A stretch of 64,000 nt of DNA, from assembly GCA_963739645.1 (NCBI GenBank), contig CAVUBM010000090.1, forward strand, positions 1-64,000, in the 5' to 3' direction. Below the pieces are notes generated by a model, which saw only the letters and a list, made by a program, of their open reading frames with translations, had not been told where the DNA came from and searched no databases. Position 1 is the first letter of the stretch. Each line of letters opens with the position of its first letter. The stretch is from JASHPR01 sp963739645 (GTDB lineage: Bacteria; Actinomycetota; Actinomycetes; Streptosporangiales; Streptosporangiaceae). The translations under genes and the position numbers were made by a program. Positions 17,424 through 27,149 of this stretch are shown here, one piece after another.

Positions 17424-18623
17424 GTGGCCGCCGCTGATCCGGGTGAGCCGGTGCCGCTGCTGACGATCGCGCGCGAGTGGGGCCGGATCGGCTGCACCGG
17501 GTTTGGCGGGCCGCCGGCGCACCTGGCGCTGCTGCGGGCGCTGTGCGTCGAGCGCCGCGGCTGGATGTCCGCGTCAGAGTTCGAGGACGGCGTCGCGGCG
17601 GCCAACATGATGCCGGGACCGGCCTCGACCCAGATGGCCATCTTCTGCGCCTGGCGGCTGCGCGGGCCGGCGGGCGCGCTGATCGGCGGGGCGTGCTTCA
17701 TCGTGCCCGGCCTGATCCTCATCCTGGCCCTGTCCGCGGTGTTCCTGGGCTCCCGCCCGCCGCTGTGGATCAGGGGCGCCGCGGCCGGCGCGGGCGCCGC
17801 GGTCCCTGTCGTGGCCATCAGCGCGGCCCTCGGCCTGGTGCCGGCCAGCTGGCGCCGGGCCGGCGGTCCCGGCCCGGCCCGGGTGAGATGGGCCTGCTAC
17901 CTGGCCGCCGGCGGCGTGGCCGGGGCGCTGACCGGCCAGTTCCTGGTGCTGGTCCTGATCGGCTGCGGCCTGATCGAGATGCTGCTGCGGGCCCCGCCGC
18001 GGATCGCAGGGAAAGGCCTGCTCCGGCGCCGTCCCGACCGGCCGGACGGAGCGCCGCTGGCCCTGCTGGCCGCGCCCGCAGTGGCCGCGGGCGGCCTGCT
18101 GTCGCTGGCCTGGGTGGCGTTCAAGGTCGGCGCGCTGTCCTACGGCGGCGGCTTCGTCATCATCCCGCTCATGCAGCACGACGCCGTGCACACCTACCAC
18201 TGGATGACCAGCGCCCAGTTCCTCAGCGCGGTCGCGCTCGGGCAGGTCACCCCCGGCCCGGTCGTGCAGACCGTGGCGGTGGTCGGCTACGCCGCGGCCG
18301 GCCTCGGCGGCGGCCTGCTCGCCGTGCTGATCGCCTTCACCCCGTCGTTCGTGTTCGTGCTGGCCGGCGGCTCCCGGTTCGACCTGCTGCGCGGCAACGC
18401 CAGCGTGCAGGCCTTCCTGACCGGCGCCGGCCCGGCCGCGATCGGCGCCATCGCCGGGGCCACGATCCCGCTGGCCCTGGCCCTGGCCCACCTGTGGCAG
18501 CTGGGCGTGCTCGCGCTGGCCGCGGTGTGGCTGCTGGGTCTGCGCCGCGGCGTGGTCACCGCCCTGGTCGGCGCGGGCGCGCTCGGGGTCATCGCGGTCC
18601 TGGCCGGGGCGCCCGTAGCCTGA
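17424..18623 (+). CDS. chrA: Chromate transporter family protein ChrA
   Basis: 399 residues from the GTG at 17424, chosen because GGGAG lies 5 nt before it; an in-frame TTG at 17385 is less likely. It is the long, two-domain form: each half starts with the CHR signature, first GCTGFGGPPAHLALLR...GVAAANMMPGPASTQMA and then GALSYGGGFVIIPLMQHDAV...ALGQVTPGPVVQTV, with about ten membrane segments. ChrA proteins export chromate by proton-linked transport, though many homologues have not been tested. Divergent from the ArsR-arsenate reductase fusion, which suggests shared oxyanion-stress control, although arsenate would normally call for an ArsB/Acr3 pump. Confidence 0.9.
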   Translation: MAAADPGEPVPLLTIAREWGRIGCTGFGGPPAHLALLRALCVERRGWMSASEFEDGVAAANMMPGPASTQMAIFCAWRLRGPAGALIGGACFIVPGLILILALSAVFLGSRPPLWIRGAAAGAGAAVPVVAISAALGLVPASWRRAGGPGPARVRWACYLAAGGVAGALTGQFLVLVLIGCGLIEMLLRAPPRIAGKGLLRRRPDRPDGAPLALLAAPAVAAGGLLSLAWVAFKVGALSYGGGFVIIPLMQHDAVHTYHWMTSAQFLSAVALGQVTPGPVVQTVAVVGYAAAGLGGGLLAVLIAFTPSFVFVLAGGSRFDLLRGNASVQAFLTGAGPAAIGAIAGATIPLALALAHLWQLGVLALAAVWLLGLRRGVVTALVGAGALGVIAVLAGAPVA

Positions 18624-18672
18624 GATAGCCAGGGACTGGCATCAGACGATCCCGATGGGGCACGATCCCGGT

Positions 18673-19533
18673 ATGCATAGCGTCGGTCTCGTCCTGCACC
18701 CGCAGCGTGATTCCGAGGAGGCGGTGAACGCCATCCTCGACTGGGCCAAGCAGCGGTCCATCCAGGTTCTCGGCATCAACGAGGAGATCAGCAGGCTGCG
18801 CTGCGCGGCGCAGGCCGTCACCCCCGAGGAACTCGGGCGGCGCTCGGACCTCATCGTCAGCCTCGGCGGAGACGGCACCATGCTGCGGGCCATGCGCCTG
18901 GCCGATCAGCAGCGTGCCCCGGTGCTCGGGGTGAACCTGGGCAAGCTGGGGTTCCTGGCCGAGATCGACGTGCCCGAGCTGCCCGGCGCGCTGTCCGCCG
19001 TCGACGCCCACGACTACACGCTCGAGCCGCGCCTCGCGGTCGACGGGGTGTTCGGCGGCAAGGTCGTGACCGCGTTCAACGACGTCGCCGTGGTCCGTTA
19101 TCCCGGGCACGTCAGCGCCGTGGTCGCGGTGCGGGTCGACGACCGCCCGTTCGTCAGCTACGCGGCCGACGCGGTCGTGGTGGCCACCCCCACCGGGTCC
19201 ACCGCCTACAGCTTCTCCGCGGGCGGGCCGATCGTGAGCCCATCGGTGGAGAGCCTGCTGGTCACCCCGGCCGCACCGCACTCCGTCTACAACCGCGGGC
19301 TGGTGCTGTCGGTGAACGACACCCTGGCGCTGGACATCCTGCCCGGCAGCGGTGAGCTCGCCGTGGAGGTGGACGGCCAGGTCGGCGGCCGGGTCGTGCC
19401 CGGCGACCGGATCGACCTGCGGCCCCGGCCGGCCGCGGCCCGGGTGGTCCGCCTGGGCCTGACCACGTTCTACGAGCGGGCCAGGCGCAAGCTCCGCGTG
19501 ACCGACTCGGCGGAGATCCCCCCGAGCAGCTAG
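18673..19533 (+). CDS. nadK: NAD kinase
   Basis: 286 residues starting MHSVGLVLHPQRDSE; the upstream in-frame ATG at 18655 adds six non-conserved residues. It contains the diacylglycerol kinase-like GGDGT motif (residues 65-69) whose Asp67 is the catalytic base, the NLGKLGFLAE block and the conserved ADAVVVATPTGSTAYSFSAGGPIVSP segment. It phosphorylates NAD to NADP with ATP or polyphosphate in the cytoplasm. Sequence differs from the housekeeping NADK that in actinobacteria sits between tlyA and recN; this may be a second copy, since those neighbours are absent. Confidence 0.9.
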   Translation: MHSVGLVLHPQRDSEEAVNAILDWAKQRSIQVLGINEEISRLRCAAQAVTPEELGRRSDLIVSLGGDGTMLRAMRLADQQRAPVLGVNLGKLGFLAEIDVPELPGALSAVDAHDYTLEPRLAVDGVFGGKVVTAFNDVAVVRYPGHVSAVVAVRVDDRPFVSYAADAVVVATPTGSTAYSFSAGGPIVSPSVESLLVTPAAPHSVYNRGLVLSVNDTLALDILPGSGELAVEVDGQVGGRVVPGDRIDLRPRPAAARVVRLGLTTFYERARRKLRVTDSAEIPPSS

Positions 19534-19581
19534 CCTTCTCCCGCCCGGCATCTGCGCACCCCGTGGCTCACCTGCAGGTAT

Positions 19582-19601
19582 GGGGAGACCTCCCCTTGTT
19601 T
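19582..19601 (+). terminator. Weak hairpin with T-rich tail after nadK
   Basis: GGGGA-GACC-TCCCC followed by TTGTTT, about 50 bases after the nadK stop. The stem is only 5 bp, so termination is uncertain. Confidence 0.3.
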
Positions 19602-19667
19602 CCCCTGGTCACAGGACGCACCCTCTGATCAGGTTGCGCGGTCTGCGCACGATCCAAGGGGGACAGG

Positions 19668-20580
19668 ATGTCCGCTTCCATCACCGGCCGCGTTACCCGC
19701 GTGGTCATGCTCGGCGCTGCGGCGTGCTCGGTGGCTCTCATCTCCGCATGCTCCAGCACCGCCCGGCCAGAAACGGCCGCTGCGCTGCCCTCCGGCGGCG
19801 CGGCCGCGCCGTCAGCCGGGTGGGCGTCCTCCGCGCCCGCGCCCTCCGCACCCGGGCCCAGCCGGCGCCGACTCACCCGCCGCCGGCCCGCCCGCGGCCG
19901 GGACTGCGGCGGGCTACCTGACCGCGATCCGGGTGGCTAAGCACCCGGCCTACGACCGTGTGGTGTTCCAGTTCGCGGGGCGCGTGCCCGGCTACAAGGT
20001 CGGCTATGTGGCGGCCGTGACCCATGACGGGTCCGGCCAGCCCGTGCCGCTGCCCGGCCAGGCCAACCTGCAGGTCGTGTTCAACCCGGCCAGCGGGATC
20101 AGGCAGGACGGCACCACGGCGTACACCGGCCCGAGCACGCTGACTCCGTTCCTGCCGACGCTGCTGCAGGTCAGCTCCGCCGGGGACTTCGAGGGCTACC
20201 TGCGCTTCGGCGTCGGCCTGAGCGGCCGCGCCGGATACCACGCGTTCACGCTCACCAACCCGGCCCGGGTCGTCATCGACGTCACGCACGCGCCGCTGCC
20301 CGCGTTCCCCGGGGTGTGGGACATCACCAGCTGGCGGCAGTACTGGTCGGCGCAGGCCTCGGTCGAGCAGGGGCATCAGCCCTGGCTGCTCCGCCCGTCA
20401 TCGGTGGTGAAGGCGTGGGCGGCCGGCTGGGCCAGCAACGCGACCGTCGCCCAGACCGGGCCGGACAGGTTCACGGTCACCAAGCCCGGCCAGACGGCCA
20501 CCGTCACCGTGACCCGGCCGGTCCGCACCGGCCCGGCCCCGATCTGGGTCATCTCCCACATCAGCTACGCCGCTGCCTAA
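19668..20580 (+). pseudogene. AMIN-like domain lipoprotein, one frame break
   Basis: The first frame gives a lipoprotein signal, MSASITGRVTRVVMLGAAACSVALISACSS, with lipobox LISAC and Cys at the expected place, then an Ala/Pro/Ser linker. The frame must change by one base in the linker (about 19870-19900) to reach AGYLTAIRVAKHPAYDRVVFQFAG, the start of an AMIN-like domain of about 130 residues ending VVIDVTH, and a further 80-residue C-terminal domain (VKAWAAGWASNATVAQTG...). AMIN-like domains are seen in exported cell-envelope proteins; function here is unknown. One indel in a G/C-rich linker could be a sequencing error. Confidence 0.65.
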
Positions 20581-20660
20581 GGGCAGGCCGGGTCCGTGGC
20601 TGGACACTTAGGCGCCCAGGACGCCTCTTGGTCCAACCACGGCGCCTCAGGAGGCTGGCG

Positions 20661-21671
20661 TCAGCGGCCGGCCGAGGTGTCGGCCAGGGGCGCCACGTAC
20701 GGCTTGGCCTCGCGCCACGCGGCGATCTGCTCCGGGCGGCCGAACTCCTCCAGGTACTCCTGGACCCGCTTGCTGACGTGATCCCACACCAGGACCGGCT
20801 CCTCGGCCGGGCCCTCCGGGCCGACGAACGGGGCCAGCGGCTGCACGGTCATGTCCAGGCTCGGGTAGCAGAACACCGCGGTGGAGCGCCTGGTGTCGGT
20901 GCCGCCCGCGATGACCCGGTGCCGTCCGGGCCGCAGCCGCCCGTTGGTCCACCGGGTCAGCAGCATGCCGGAGAGCACCTGCAGCGCGCCCGGGATCACC
21001 GGCACCGTCTGCCAGCTGCCGTCGGGCCGCTGCGCCTGCAGCCCCTCGTAGGCGCCGTCCTGGCTGAGGATCGTGATCGCCGAGTCGTCGGCGTGCTCGA
21101 GCAGCAGCAGCTTGTCGGCGTCCTGCGCGTCGTCGCTCTCCGGGTAGGCCCAGGTCGGGTAGTCGTTGACGGTCAGCCGCACGTGCGGGATGGGCCCGAG
21201 CGAGAACGTGCCCGCTGGCACCTCCTCGGCCCGGGCGTACAGCTCCAGCATGCGCTCGGCCAGGCGCCGGGCCGCGTCCAGGTAGCCGAGCGTCACCTCG
21301 CGCAGCTGCGCATCGGGCCACACGTTCTCATGCGCGAACAGGCCAAGGTACTCGTCGGGGACCCCGGCGGCCCGCGCGTCCTGCGCGTTGTCGAACTGCG
21401 CGACCATGTACCGCTCTAGCTCCAGCCGGCCGAAGTCGTCCGGCCACTGCCGCCAGCCACGGTAGGGGTGGCCGGTGGGGCTGGCCAGCCTCGCCTTCTC
21501 GGCCTGGGGCCGGGACAGCAGCTCCCCGGTACGCCGGGTGAACTCGTCGATCAGGCCGGCGTCGATGCCGTGGTTCACCACCTGCACGATCCCGATCTGC
21601 TCGGCCCCGGCCCGGACCGCGTCCAGCGCCTCGTCGCCGTCGAGGTCGATCACGGGAATGTTCTGCGCCAT
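20661..21671 (-). CDS. 2-oxoglutarate/Fe(II) oxygenase, isopenicillin N synthase-like
   Basis: 336 residues with GGAGGG before the ATG. The N-terminal block IPVIDLDG...GIVQVVNHGID is the non-heme dioxygenase N-domain. The iron facial triad is His193 and Asp195 in LLLEHADDSAITIL and His251 in GRHRVIAGG; the RxS motif that binds 2-oxoglutarate follows (Arg261/262, Ser263). It should hydroxylate or oxidise a small molecule in the cytoplasm. The gene stands alone, with no biosynthetic genes beside it, so the substrate is unknown. Confidence 0.87.
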   Translation of the reverse strand: MAQNIPVIDLDGDEALDAVRAGAEQIGIVQVVNHGIDAGLIDEFTRRTGELLSRPQAEKARLASPTGHPYRGWRQWPDDFGRLELERYMVAQFDNAQDARAAGVPDEYLGLFAHENVWPDAQLREVTLGYLDAARRLAERMLELYARAEEVPAGTFSLGPIPHVRLTVNDYPTWAYPESDDAQDADKLLLLEHADDSAITILSQDGAYEGLQAQRPDGSWQTVPVIPGALQVLSGMLLTRWTNGRLRPGRHRVIAGGTDTRRSTAVFCYPSLDMTVQPLAPFVGPEGPAEEPVLVWDHVSKRVQEYLEEFGRPEQIAAWREAKPYVAPLADTSAGR

Positions 21672-21758
21672 GGTCCCTCCGTCTTAGATACGGACATCTA
21701 CGGCCAGACTAACCTCGGCCGCGGACAGGACCGGCGGGCGGAACCAGGCCGTGTCGGC

Positions 21759-22139
21759 CTAGGCGCGCGACGGCGTGAGCAGCCGGTGATCGACGCCGGT
21801 GATGCGCATGATCTTCGAGACGGACGCCGACGGCCGGGCCAGCTCCAGCGGGCGCCCGGCCCGCTCGGCGTAGGAGACGATCCGGACCAGGGCGCCCAGG
21901 CCGCACGCGTCGCAGAAGGTCACGTCGCGCAGGTCCGCGATCACTGGCCCGTCATGGCGGTCGATGACATCGCTGACGTAGCTGACCACCCGGTCGACCG
22001 TGGCCAGATCCAGTTCGCCGCGCAGGGCCACCTCGGCGTGCCCGCTCGCCGAGATCTGGCAGCTCAGCTGCATCACAGCGGCTGCGCCCGCGACGGCCAC
22101 ACCATCACTGGTGAGCACCGGGTCGCAGCCGATGGCCAT
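21759..22139 (-). CDS. STAS-domain anti-sigma factor antagonist-like protein lacking the phospho-Ser
   Basis: 126 residues. The STAS fold is clear: EVALRGELDLATVDRVVSYV, VIADLRDVTFCDACGLGALVRIV and the C-terminal LARPSASVSKIMRITGVDHRL. In SpoIIAA-type proteins the loop reads D-S-S-G and the first Ser is phosphorylated by the anti-sigma kinase. Here it reads Asp77-Ala78-Cys79-Gly80, so the phosphorylation switch is missing. It could be a constitutive binder of an anti-sigma factor or have another partner. AAGGAGAG precedes the ATG. Monocistronic, with an AT-rich region upstream (22178-22265) that likely holds its promoter. Confidence 0.82.
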   Translation of the reverse strand: MAIGCDPVLTSDGVAVAGAAAVMQLSCQISASGHAEVALRGELDLATVDRVVSYVSDVIDRHDGPVIADLRDVTFCDACGLGALVRIVSYAERAGRPLELARPSASVSKIMRITGVDHRLLTPSRA

Positions 22140-22177
22140 GATGGCTCTCCTTGCTCTCGGGCAGGCCAGCTGCCCAC

Positions 22178-22265
22178 ATTAAATACGGCAGTCGGCCACG
22201 GGACGGTTGTAAGCACACAAACAAATGAAACTGAGAATTTACCAGGTGATACATGCGTAACCGCT
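22178..22265 (-). promoter_or_regulatory. AT-rich upstream region of the STAS gene
   Basis: A stretch of roughly 90 bases with far lower GC than its surroundings lies between the STAS start and the ung 3' end. It is the only candidate promoter region for the STAS gene. I do not see a convincing match to a known alternative sigma-factor consensus. Confidence 0.35.
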
Positions 22266-22284
22266 GAGGCGCAGCGTGGCGTGT

Positions 22285-22961
22285 CTACGGCAGCTTCCAG
22301 TCGACGGGCGCCGCGCCCTGGCTCTCCAGCAGCTGGTTGGCCCGGCTGAACGGCCGCGAGCCGAAGAAGCCGCGGTCGGCCGAGATCGGGCTCGGGTGAG
22401 CCGATTCTACGCTCGGAACACCGCCCAGCAGCGGAACCAGGCTGCGTGCGTCGCGGCCCCACAGGATCGCGACGAGCGGGGCCTGGCGGGCGACCAGCGC
22501 CCTGATGGCCTGCTCGGTGACCTCTTCCCAGCCCTTGCCCCGGTGCGAGCCGGGCTTGCCTGGCTGCACGGTGAGCACCCGGTTCAGCAGCATCACGCCC
22601 GCGCTCGGTCCACGGGCTGAGGTCCCCGTTGCTCGGTGCCGGGTAGCCGAGGTCGTCGCGGTATTCGCGGAAGATGTTGACCAGGCTGCGCGGGCAGCCG
22701 GCGGACCTCGGGTGCCACCGAGAAGCTCAGCCCGACCGGGTGCCCCGGCGTCGGGTACGGGTCCTGGCCCACGATCAGCACCCGCACGTCGCCGAACGGC
22801 TGCTGGAAGGCCCGCAGCACCTGGTCGCCCGCGGGGAGGTACTTGCGGCCCGCGGCGATCTCCGCGCGCAGGAAGTCGCCCATCGCCGCGATCTGCCCCG
22901 CGACCGGCTGGAGCGCATCCGACCAGCCAGGGTCGATGCCGGGGATCGGGTCTTGCGTCAT
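22285..22961 (-). pseudogene. ung: Uracil-DNA glycosylase, two frame breaks
   Basis: The first frame, MTQDPIPGIDPGWSDAL, reaches VLIVGQDPYPTPGHPVGLSFSV, the GQDPY water-activating loop with catalytic Asp and the following Ung signature. The frame shifts near 22700 (an extra G gives RRLPAQPG instead of LPRSLVNIFREY) and again near 22615 (one G too many before GVMLLNRVLTVQ). The last frame carries VAILWGRDA and the HPSPIS leucine/His loop, ending at a normal 225-residue length. Ung removes uracil from DNA. Both breaks are single G insertions in G/C runs in a housekeeping gene, which argues for sequence error. Confidence 0.82.
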
Positions 22962-23237
22962 GCCGGAACTCTACAGAGCACCCGTGCACTGCCGTTCGTA
23001 TTAGTCCGGCGACGTGGGCCGCGCGCGGCCCATGCCGTGGAGCGTGCCGGGCGGGCCTCCTCATTCCTGGTGGGTGATGCCCTGTTCTGCGCCGAGTGGT
23101 TGAGTCGGGGACAGCGGACCCGTGCCGGGCGCTCGGGCAGCCACCTTCGAGGAAGGGATCGCTGCGATGGCGGATGTGTCAGCCGATCGGTCCACGCGCA
23201 GGCCGGGTTCTGGGCGGACCGGGTTAGGGGTGGGAAG

Positions 23238-23809
23238 GTGAGCGCTGGTGCTTTCCCGGAACCGCTTCGCCATTTCCTGGCTCAGCTGGATGAGCTGTGT
23301 TCTGGCGACATCCCGATATGGGCCAGGTGGGGCGGCTCTTGGTGGGGCTGGCCGCTGACGAGGAGTATTTTGGCCCGCTGATCGCGGAGATGCCCTCTGA
23401 GTCGGCCGGGGGGAAGTGGCTGGTCAAGCCCGAACGGGGTCCCCGCCTGGTGCTGTTCCACCGGCCGGAGGGGGTGATGGCCTACACCCACTCCCACCAT
23501 TGCTGGGTGGGGGTCGCTCCGGTCCGCGGAGTGGAGACCCATCAGCGTTGGGACGCAGTCCGCCGTGAGGGCGGCCGGGCCGACCTGCGCCTGACAGATG
23601 ACCGCGCCATGCACCGCGGTGACGTCGCGACACTGACCCCGCCCGGCGACATCCACAACCACGGCCATGTCGTCGGCACGGGTCCCAGCCCCTACTCACT
23701 CATCCTGCTGGGTGACGACATGTACCGCTACGAACGGGAAGAGTACGACCCCGAGCAGGGGACGTGGCGGAAGCTTGCACCCGGTGATCCAGGCCGGTCG
23801 CACCGCTGA
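23238..23809 (+). pseudogene. Cupin/cysteine dioxygenase-like protein, one frame break
   Basis: Starts at a GTG (VSAGAFPEPLRHFLAQLDELCSGDIP) and, after one lost G near 23315 (expected ATCCCGGATATG), continues DMGQVGRLLVGLAADEEYFGPLIAEMP to a 190-residue end. The C-terminal part has the cupin pattern YTHSHHCWVGVAPVRGVETHQRW ... GDVATLTPPGDIHNHG, supplying the His and Glu metal ligands. It resembles predicted metal-dependent cupin enzymes related to cysteine dioxygenase. The ligand set fits Fe(II) but the substrate is unknown. No operon partner. Confidence 0.65.
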
Positions 23810-23838
23810 TCTCCCGGCAGCACCCCGATGGCCTGCCG

Positions 23839-24918
23839 TCAGGACGCGGGGCTGAGCCTGAGATCGTGATCCGCGGCTGTCTCCGGCCTGCGCGGCCGGC
23901 TGGACTCGCGGATCACGAGGCTGCACGGCAGTTCCTCCACGCCCTTCCCTGGCCGCCCGTCGATCGCGGCCAGCAGCCGCTCGCCCGCGCTGCGGCCCAG
24001 CTCGCGCAGGTTCATGTCCACGGTGGTGAGCGGCGGCCGGCAGGCCGCCGCGATCACCCCCCAGTTGTCGAAGCCGACCAGGGCGATGTCGTCAGGGATG
24101 GCCCGGCCCGCCTCCCGGAGCGTGTCGGCCACGCCGCGCGCGATCTGGTCGTTGCCGCAGAACACCGCGTCGAGCTCGGGAGCCGACCGCAGCAGCATGT
24201 CCGCGGCCTGGCGGCCCCACTCCTCGGTCCACTCGCCGTACAGCGGCTCGCCGCCGGCCAGGGTCAGCCCGGTCCCGGCCAGCGTCTCCACGGCGCCCTG
24301 GGTCCGCAGCCGCGCGGCGGCGAACCGCAGCGGCCCGGTCACGTGGCCGACGTGGGTGCGCCCGGTGCTGAGCAGATGCTGCACGGCCAGGGCGCCGCCC
24401 TGGCGGTCGTTGGGGATCAGCGAGACGTCGCCGGGGTTCGCGGAGTGCGTCATCGCGTAGACCACTGGCACCGGGATGTTGCCGCCGATCGGCTCGCGCT
24501 GGTCCTGGCGCCGCCCGGTGACGATGATCCCGTCCACCCGGCGTTCCAGCAGCGTCCGGAGGTAATGCTGCTCCCGGATCGGGTCATCCCGGCTGTCGCA
24601 CAGGAACACCGAGATGCGCCCGGGGCCGAGCGCGTCCTCGGCGCCCATCATGACCGGGAGGCTGAACCGGCCGAAGCTGTCGGTGGTGATCAGGCCGACC
24701 GTGAAGGACCGGCCCGCCAGCAGGCCGCGGGCCAGGGCGTTGGGCTGATAGCCCAGCCGGCCGGCCGCCTCGCGCACCCGCTGGACGGTCTCCGCCCGGA
24801 TGCCGCCACGCCCGTTCAGCGCCTTGGACGCTGTGCCAGGCGAGACACCCGCCACTCGGGCCACATCGGTGATGGTCACCGGCCCGCGGGCGGAAGCAGC
24901 CGGAGGATTGACCGTCAT
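23839..24918 (-). CDS. LacI-family transcriptional regulator
   Basis: 359 residues from MTVNPPAASARG; the frame is open further upstream but that part is not conserved. Residues 12-65 are the LacI helix-turn-helix and hinge (TITDVARVAGVSPGTASKALNGRGGI...RLGYQPNALARGLL). The rest is a periplasmic-binding-like sensor domain ending DDIALVGFDNWGVIAAACRPPLTTVDMN. It is divergent from the GH31-permease-binding protein operon, and a LacI-type operator lies between them, so it probably represses that operon until a sugar derived from the substrate binds. Confidence 0.88.
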   Translation of the reverse strand: MTVNPPAASARGPVTITDVARVAGVSPGTASKALNGRGGIRAETVQRVREAAGRLGYQPNALARGLLAGRSFTVGLITTDSFGRFSLPVMMGAEDALGPGRISVFLCDSRDDPIREQHYLRTLLERRVDGIIVTGRRQDQREPIGGNIPVPVVYAMTHSANPGDVSLIPNDRQGGALAVQHLLSTGRTHVGHVTGPLRFAAARLRTQGAVETLAGTGLTLAGGEPLYGEWTEEWGRQAADMLLRSAPELDAVFCGNDQIARGVADTLREAGRAIPDDIALVGFDNWGVIAAACRPPLTTVDMNLRELGRSAGERLLAAIDGRPGKGVEELPCSLVIRESSRPRRPETAADHDLRLSPAS

Positions 24919-25004
24919 GGTGGCCCGAGTATAAGCTCCCGAGTTTCGGAAAGCCATGGGCTGGCGTTTCCTTGGCGCGGCGCTCTGGTGGCCGGGCCTA
25001 TTTC

Positions 25005-25020
25005 TTGCTAGCGCTAACAA
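25005..25020. promoter_or_regulatory. LacI-family operator upstream of GH31 operon
   Basis: TTGCTAGC-GCTAACAA is an inverted repeat with one mismatch and the central CG typical of LacI-family operators (here within TAGCGCTA). It lies between lacI-like and GH31 start codons, about 85 bases before the first and 130 before the second. Assigned to the adjacent regulator by position. Confidence 0.7.
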
Positions 25021-25148
25021 ACTGTTCCTGACAGGGCAATCTGGTCTTGACGACCCCTTAGGGACGGCTTTACGGTTCTGATGAAAACCTTTGCCCTACC
25101 GAACCCCTGCAGGGGGGCAACGTGCCGCATATGCCGATGGATACCTGA

Positions 25149-27149
25149 ATGGGCCTGTTTACCCAGCTTGACGGCAACGCCCTGGAGTGGCGGGGTGAAC
25201 ACGAAATCGTCCGCATCGAGGCCTGGGGTCCTGACGCCCTGCGGGTGCGCGGCACGGTCTGGTCACAGATCCAGGACGATCTCCCCGGCGCGCTGCTCGA
25301 CGGCGGCCCGGCCCGGGCCGAGGTGGGCATCACTGCCGACGGAGCCCGGATCGGCAACGGCCGGATAGCGGCCGAGGTGACCCCGGGCGGCCAGGCTGCG
25401 CTTCTTGCGTACCACCGACGGCGCCGAGCTGCTGATCGAGGCCAAGCAGCACTTCACCGGTCCGCCGCCGCGCCGGTACCGCTCCGCCGGCGGCGGCATG
25501 CACCACTACGAGGCGGTGTTCGAGGCGCACGACGGCGAGCGCTGCTACGGGCTGGGCCAGCACCAGCACGGCCGGCTGGACCAGAAGGGCGCCGTGGTCG
25601 AGCTCATCCAGCGCAACACCGAGGTGTCCATCCCGTTCCTGGTGTCCAGCCTGGGCTACGGCTTCCTGTGGAACCACCCGGGGATCGGCCGGGTCGAGCT
25701 GGGCACGACGGCCACCCGGTGGGTCAGCGAGGCCACCCGCCAGTGGGACTACTGGATCACCGCCGCGGACCAGCCCGCGGACGTGCTGCGCCGGTACTCC
25801 GGGGTGACCGGGCGCGTGCCCATGCTCCCGGAATGGGCGTCCGGCTTCTGGCAGTGCAAGCTCCGCTACCGGACCCAGGACGAGCTGCTCGGCGTGGCCA
25901 GGGAGCACAAGCGGCGCGGGCTGCCGCTCTCGGTCATCGTGGCCGACTACTTCCACTGGACCCACATGGGCGACTGGCAGTTCGACCCCGAGGACTGGCC
26001 GGACCCTTCGGCCATGGTGGACGAGCTGAACGGGCTCGGCGTGAAGCTGATGGTGTCGGTCTGGCCCACGGTCAACCCGCTGAGCGCCAACTACGCCGAG
26101 ATGGAGGCCGAGGGCCTGCTGGTCGCCAACGAGCAGGGCATCGGCGTGCACCTGCCGATCACGGACACCAAGCAGCCGGGCAAGGCGCTGGTGAGCTACT
26201 ACGACTCGACCAACCCCCGGGCCCGCTCGTTCATCTGGGAGAAGGCCAAGCAGGGCTACTACGCGCACGGCGTCCGCACCTGGTGGCTGGACGCCTGCGA
26301 GCCGGAGCTGCGGCCCGAGCAGTCAGGCAACCTGCGTTACCACCTCGGCCCTGGCCTGGAGGTCGGGAACATCTACCCGCTGCTGCACGCCCAGGGCTTC
26401 TTCGAGGGCATGCGGGCCGAGCAGGAGGACGAGATCGTCCTGCTGTGCCGGTCGGCCTGGGCCGGCAGCCAGCGCTACGGCGCGCTGGTCTGGTCCGGTG
26501 ACATCGACTCCACCTTCGACGACCTGCGGCGCCAGATCACGGCCGGCCTCAACATCGGGCTGTCCGGCATTCCGTGGTGGACCACGGACATCGGCGGCTT
26601 CAAGGGCGGGGACATCACCACCCCTGGCTTCCGCGAGCTCATCGTGCGCTGGTTCCAGTTCGGCGTGTTCTCGCCGGTCTGCCGGCTGCACGGTGTCCGC
26701 GAGCCGCGGAGCGCGGACGACGGGGCCTCGCAGACCGGCGCGGACAACGAGGTCTGGTCGTTTGGCGACGAGGCCTACGAGATCCTGCGCCGCTACCTGC
26801 TGGTCAGGGAGCAGCTGCGGCCCTACGTCATGGACTGCATGCGGTCGGCCCACGAGACCGGCCTGCCGGTGATGCGCCCGCTGTTCCTCGACTTCCCCGC
26901 GGACCAGGCGAGCTGGGAGGTCGACGACCAGTTCCTGCTCGGCGAGGACATCCTCGTCGCGCCGGTGATCACGGAGGGGGCGCGGGAGCGCCAGGTGTAC
27001 CTGCCGGCCGGGCCGGCTGGCAGGATGCCTGGACCGGGGCCGCCTGCCGCGGGGGTGAACGGATCACCGCGGCGGCGCCGCTGGATACGATCCCCGTCTA
27101 CCTCAGAGAGGGCGGCCAGGTCCGGCCCTTCGGGGGTGAGCCTGGGTGA
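25149..27149 (+). pseudogene. GH31 alpha-glucosidase/alpha-xylosidase, two frame breaks
   Basis: Repaired length about 665 residues. First frame: MGLFTQLDGNALEW...RVRGTVWSQI. Near 25385 one extra base shifts it to RTTDGAELLIEAKQHF, and near 27025 it shifts again to ERITAAAPLDTIPVYLREGGQV. The catalytic domain is complete: VIVADYFHWTHMGDWQFDPEDWPDP, the nucleophile Asp in TWWLDACEPEL, the acid/base Asp in LVWSGDIDSTFDDL, and IPWWTTDIGGF. The YFHW..MGDW loop is closer to alpha-xylosidase-like members than to maltases. It is probably cytoplasmic (no signal) and acts on the oligosaccharide imported by the downstream transporter. The stop overlaps the permease start (GTGA). Confidence 0.82.

Noticed and set aside
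23015..23032. 18-bp palindrome TGGGCC...GGCCCA between ung and the cupin gene as an operator
   Set aside because: Composed only of G/C alternation in GC-rich DNA and not placed at either promoter; may be a chance hairpin.
25104..25115. Palindrome CCCCTGCAGGGG before GH31 as a second operator
   Set aside because: It lacks the LacI half-site sequence and such G/C palindromes are expected by chance here; possibly only a weak RNA hairpin.
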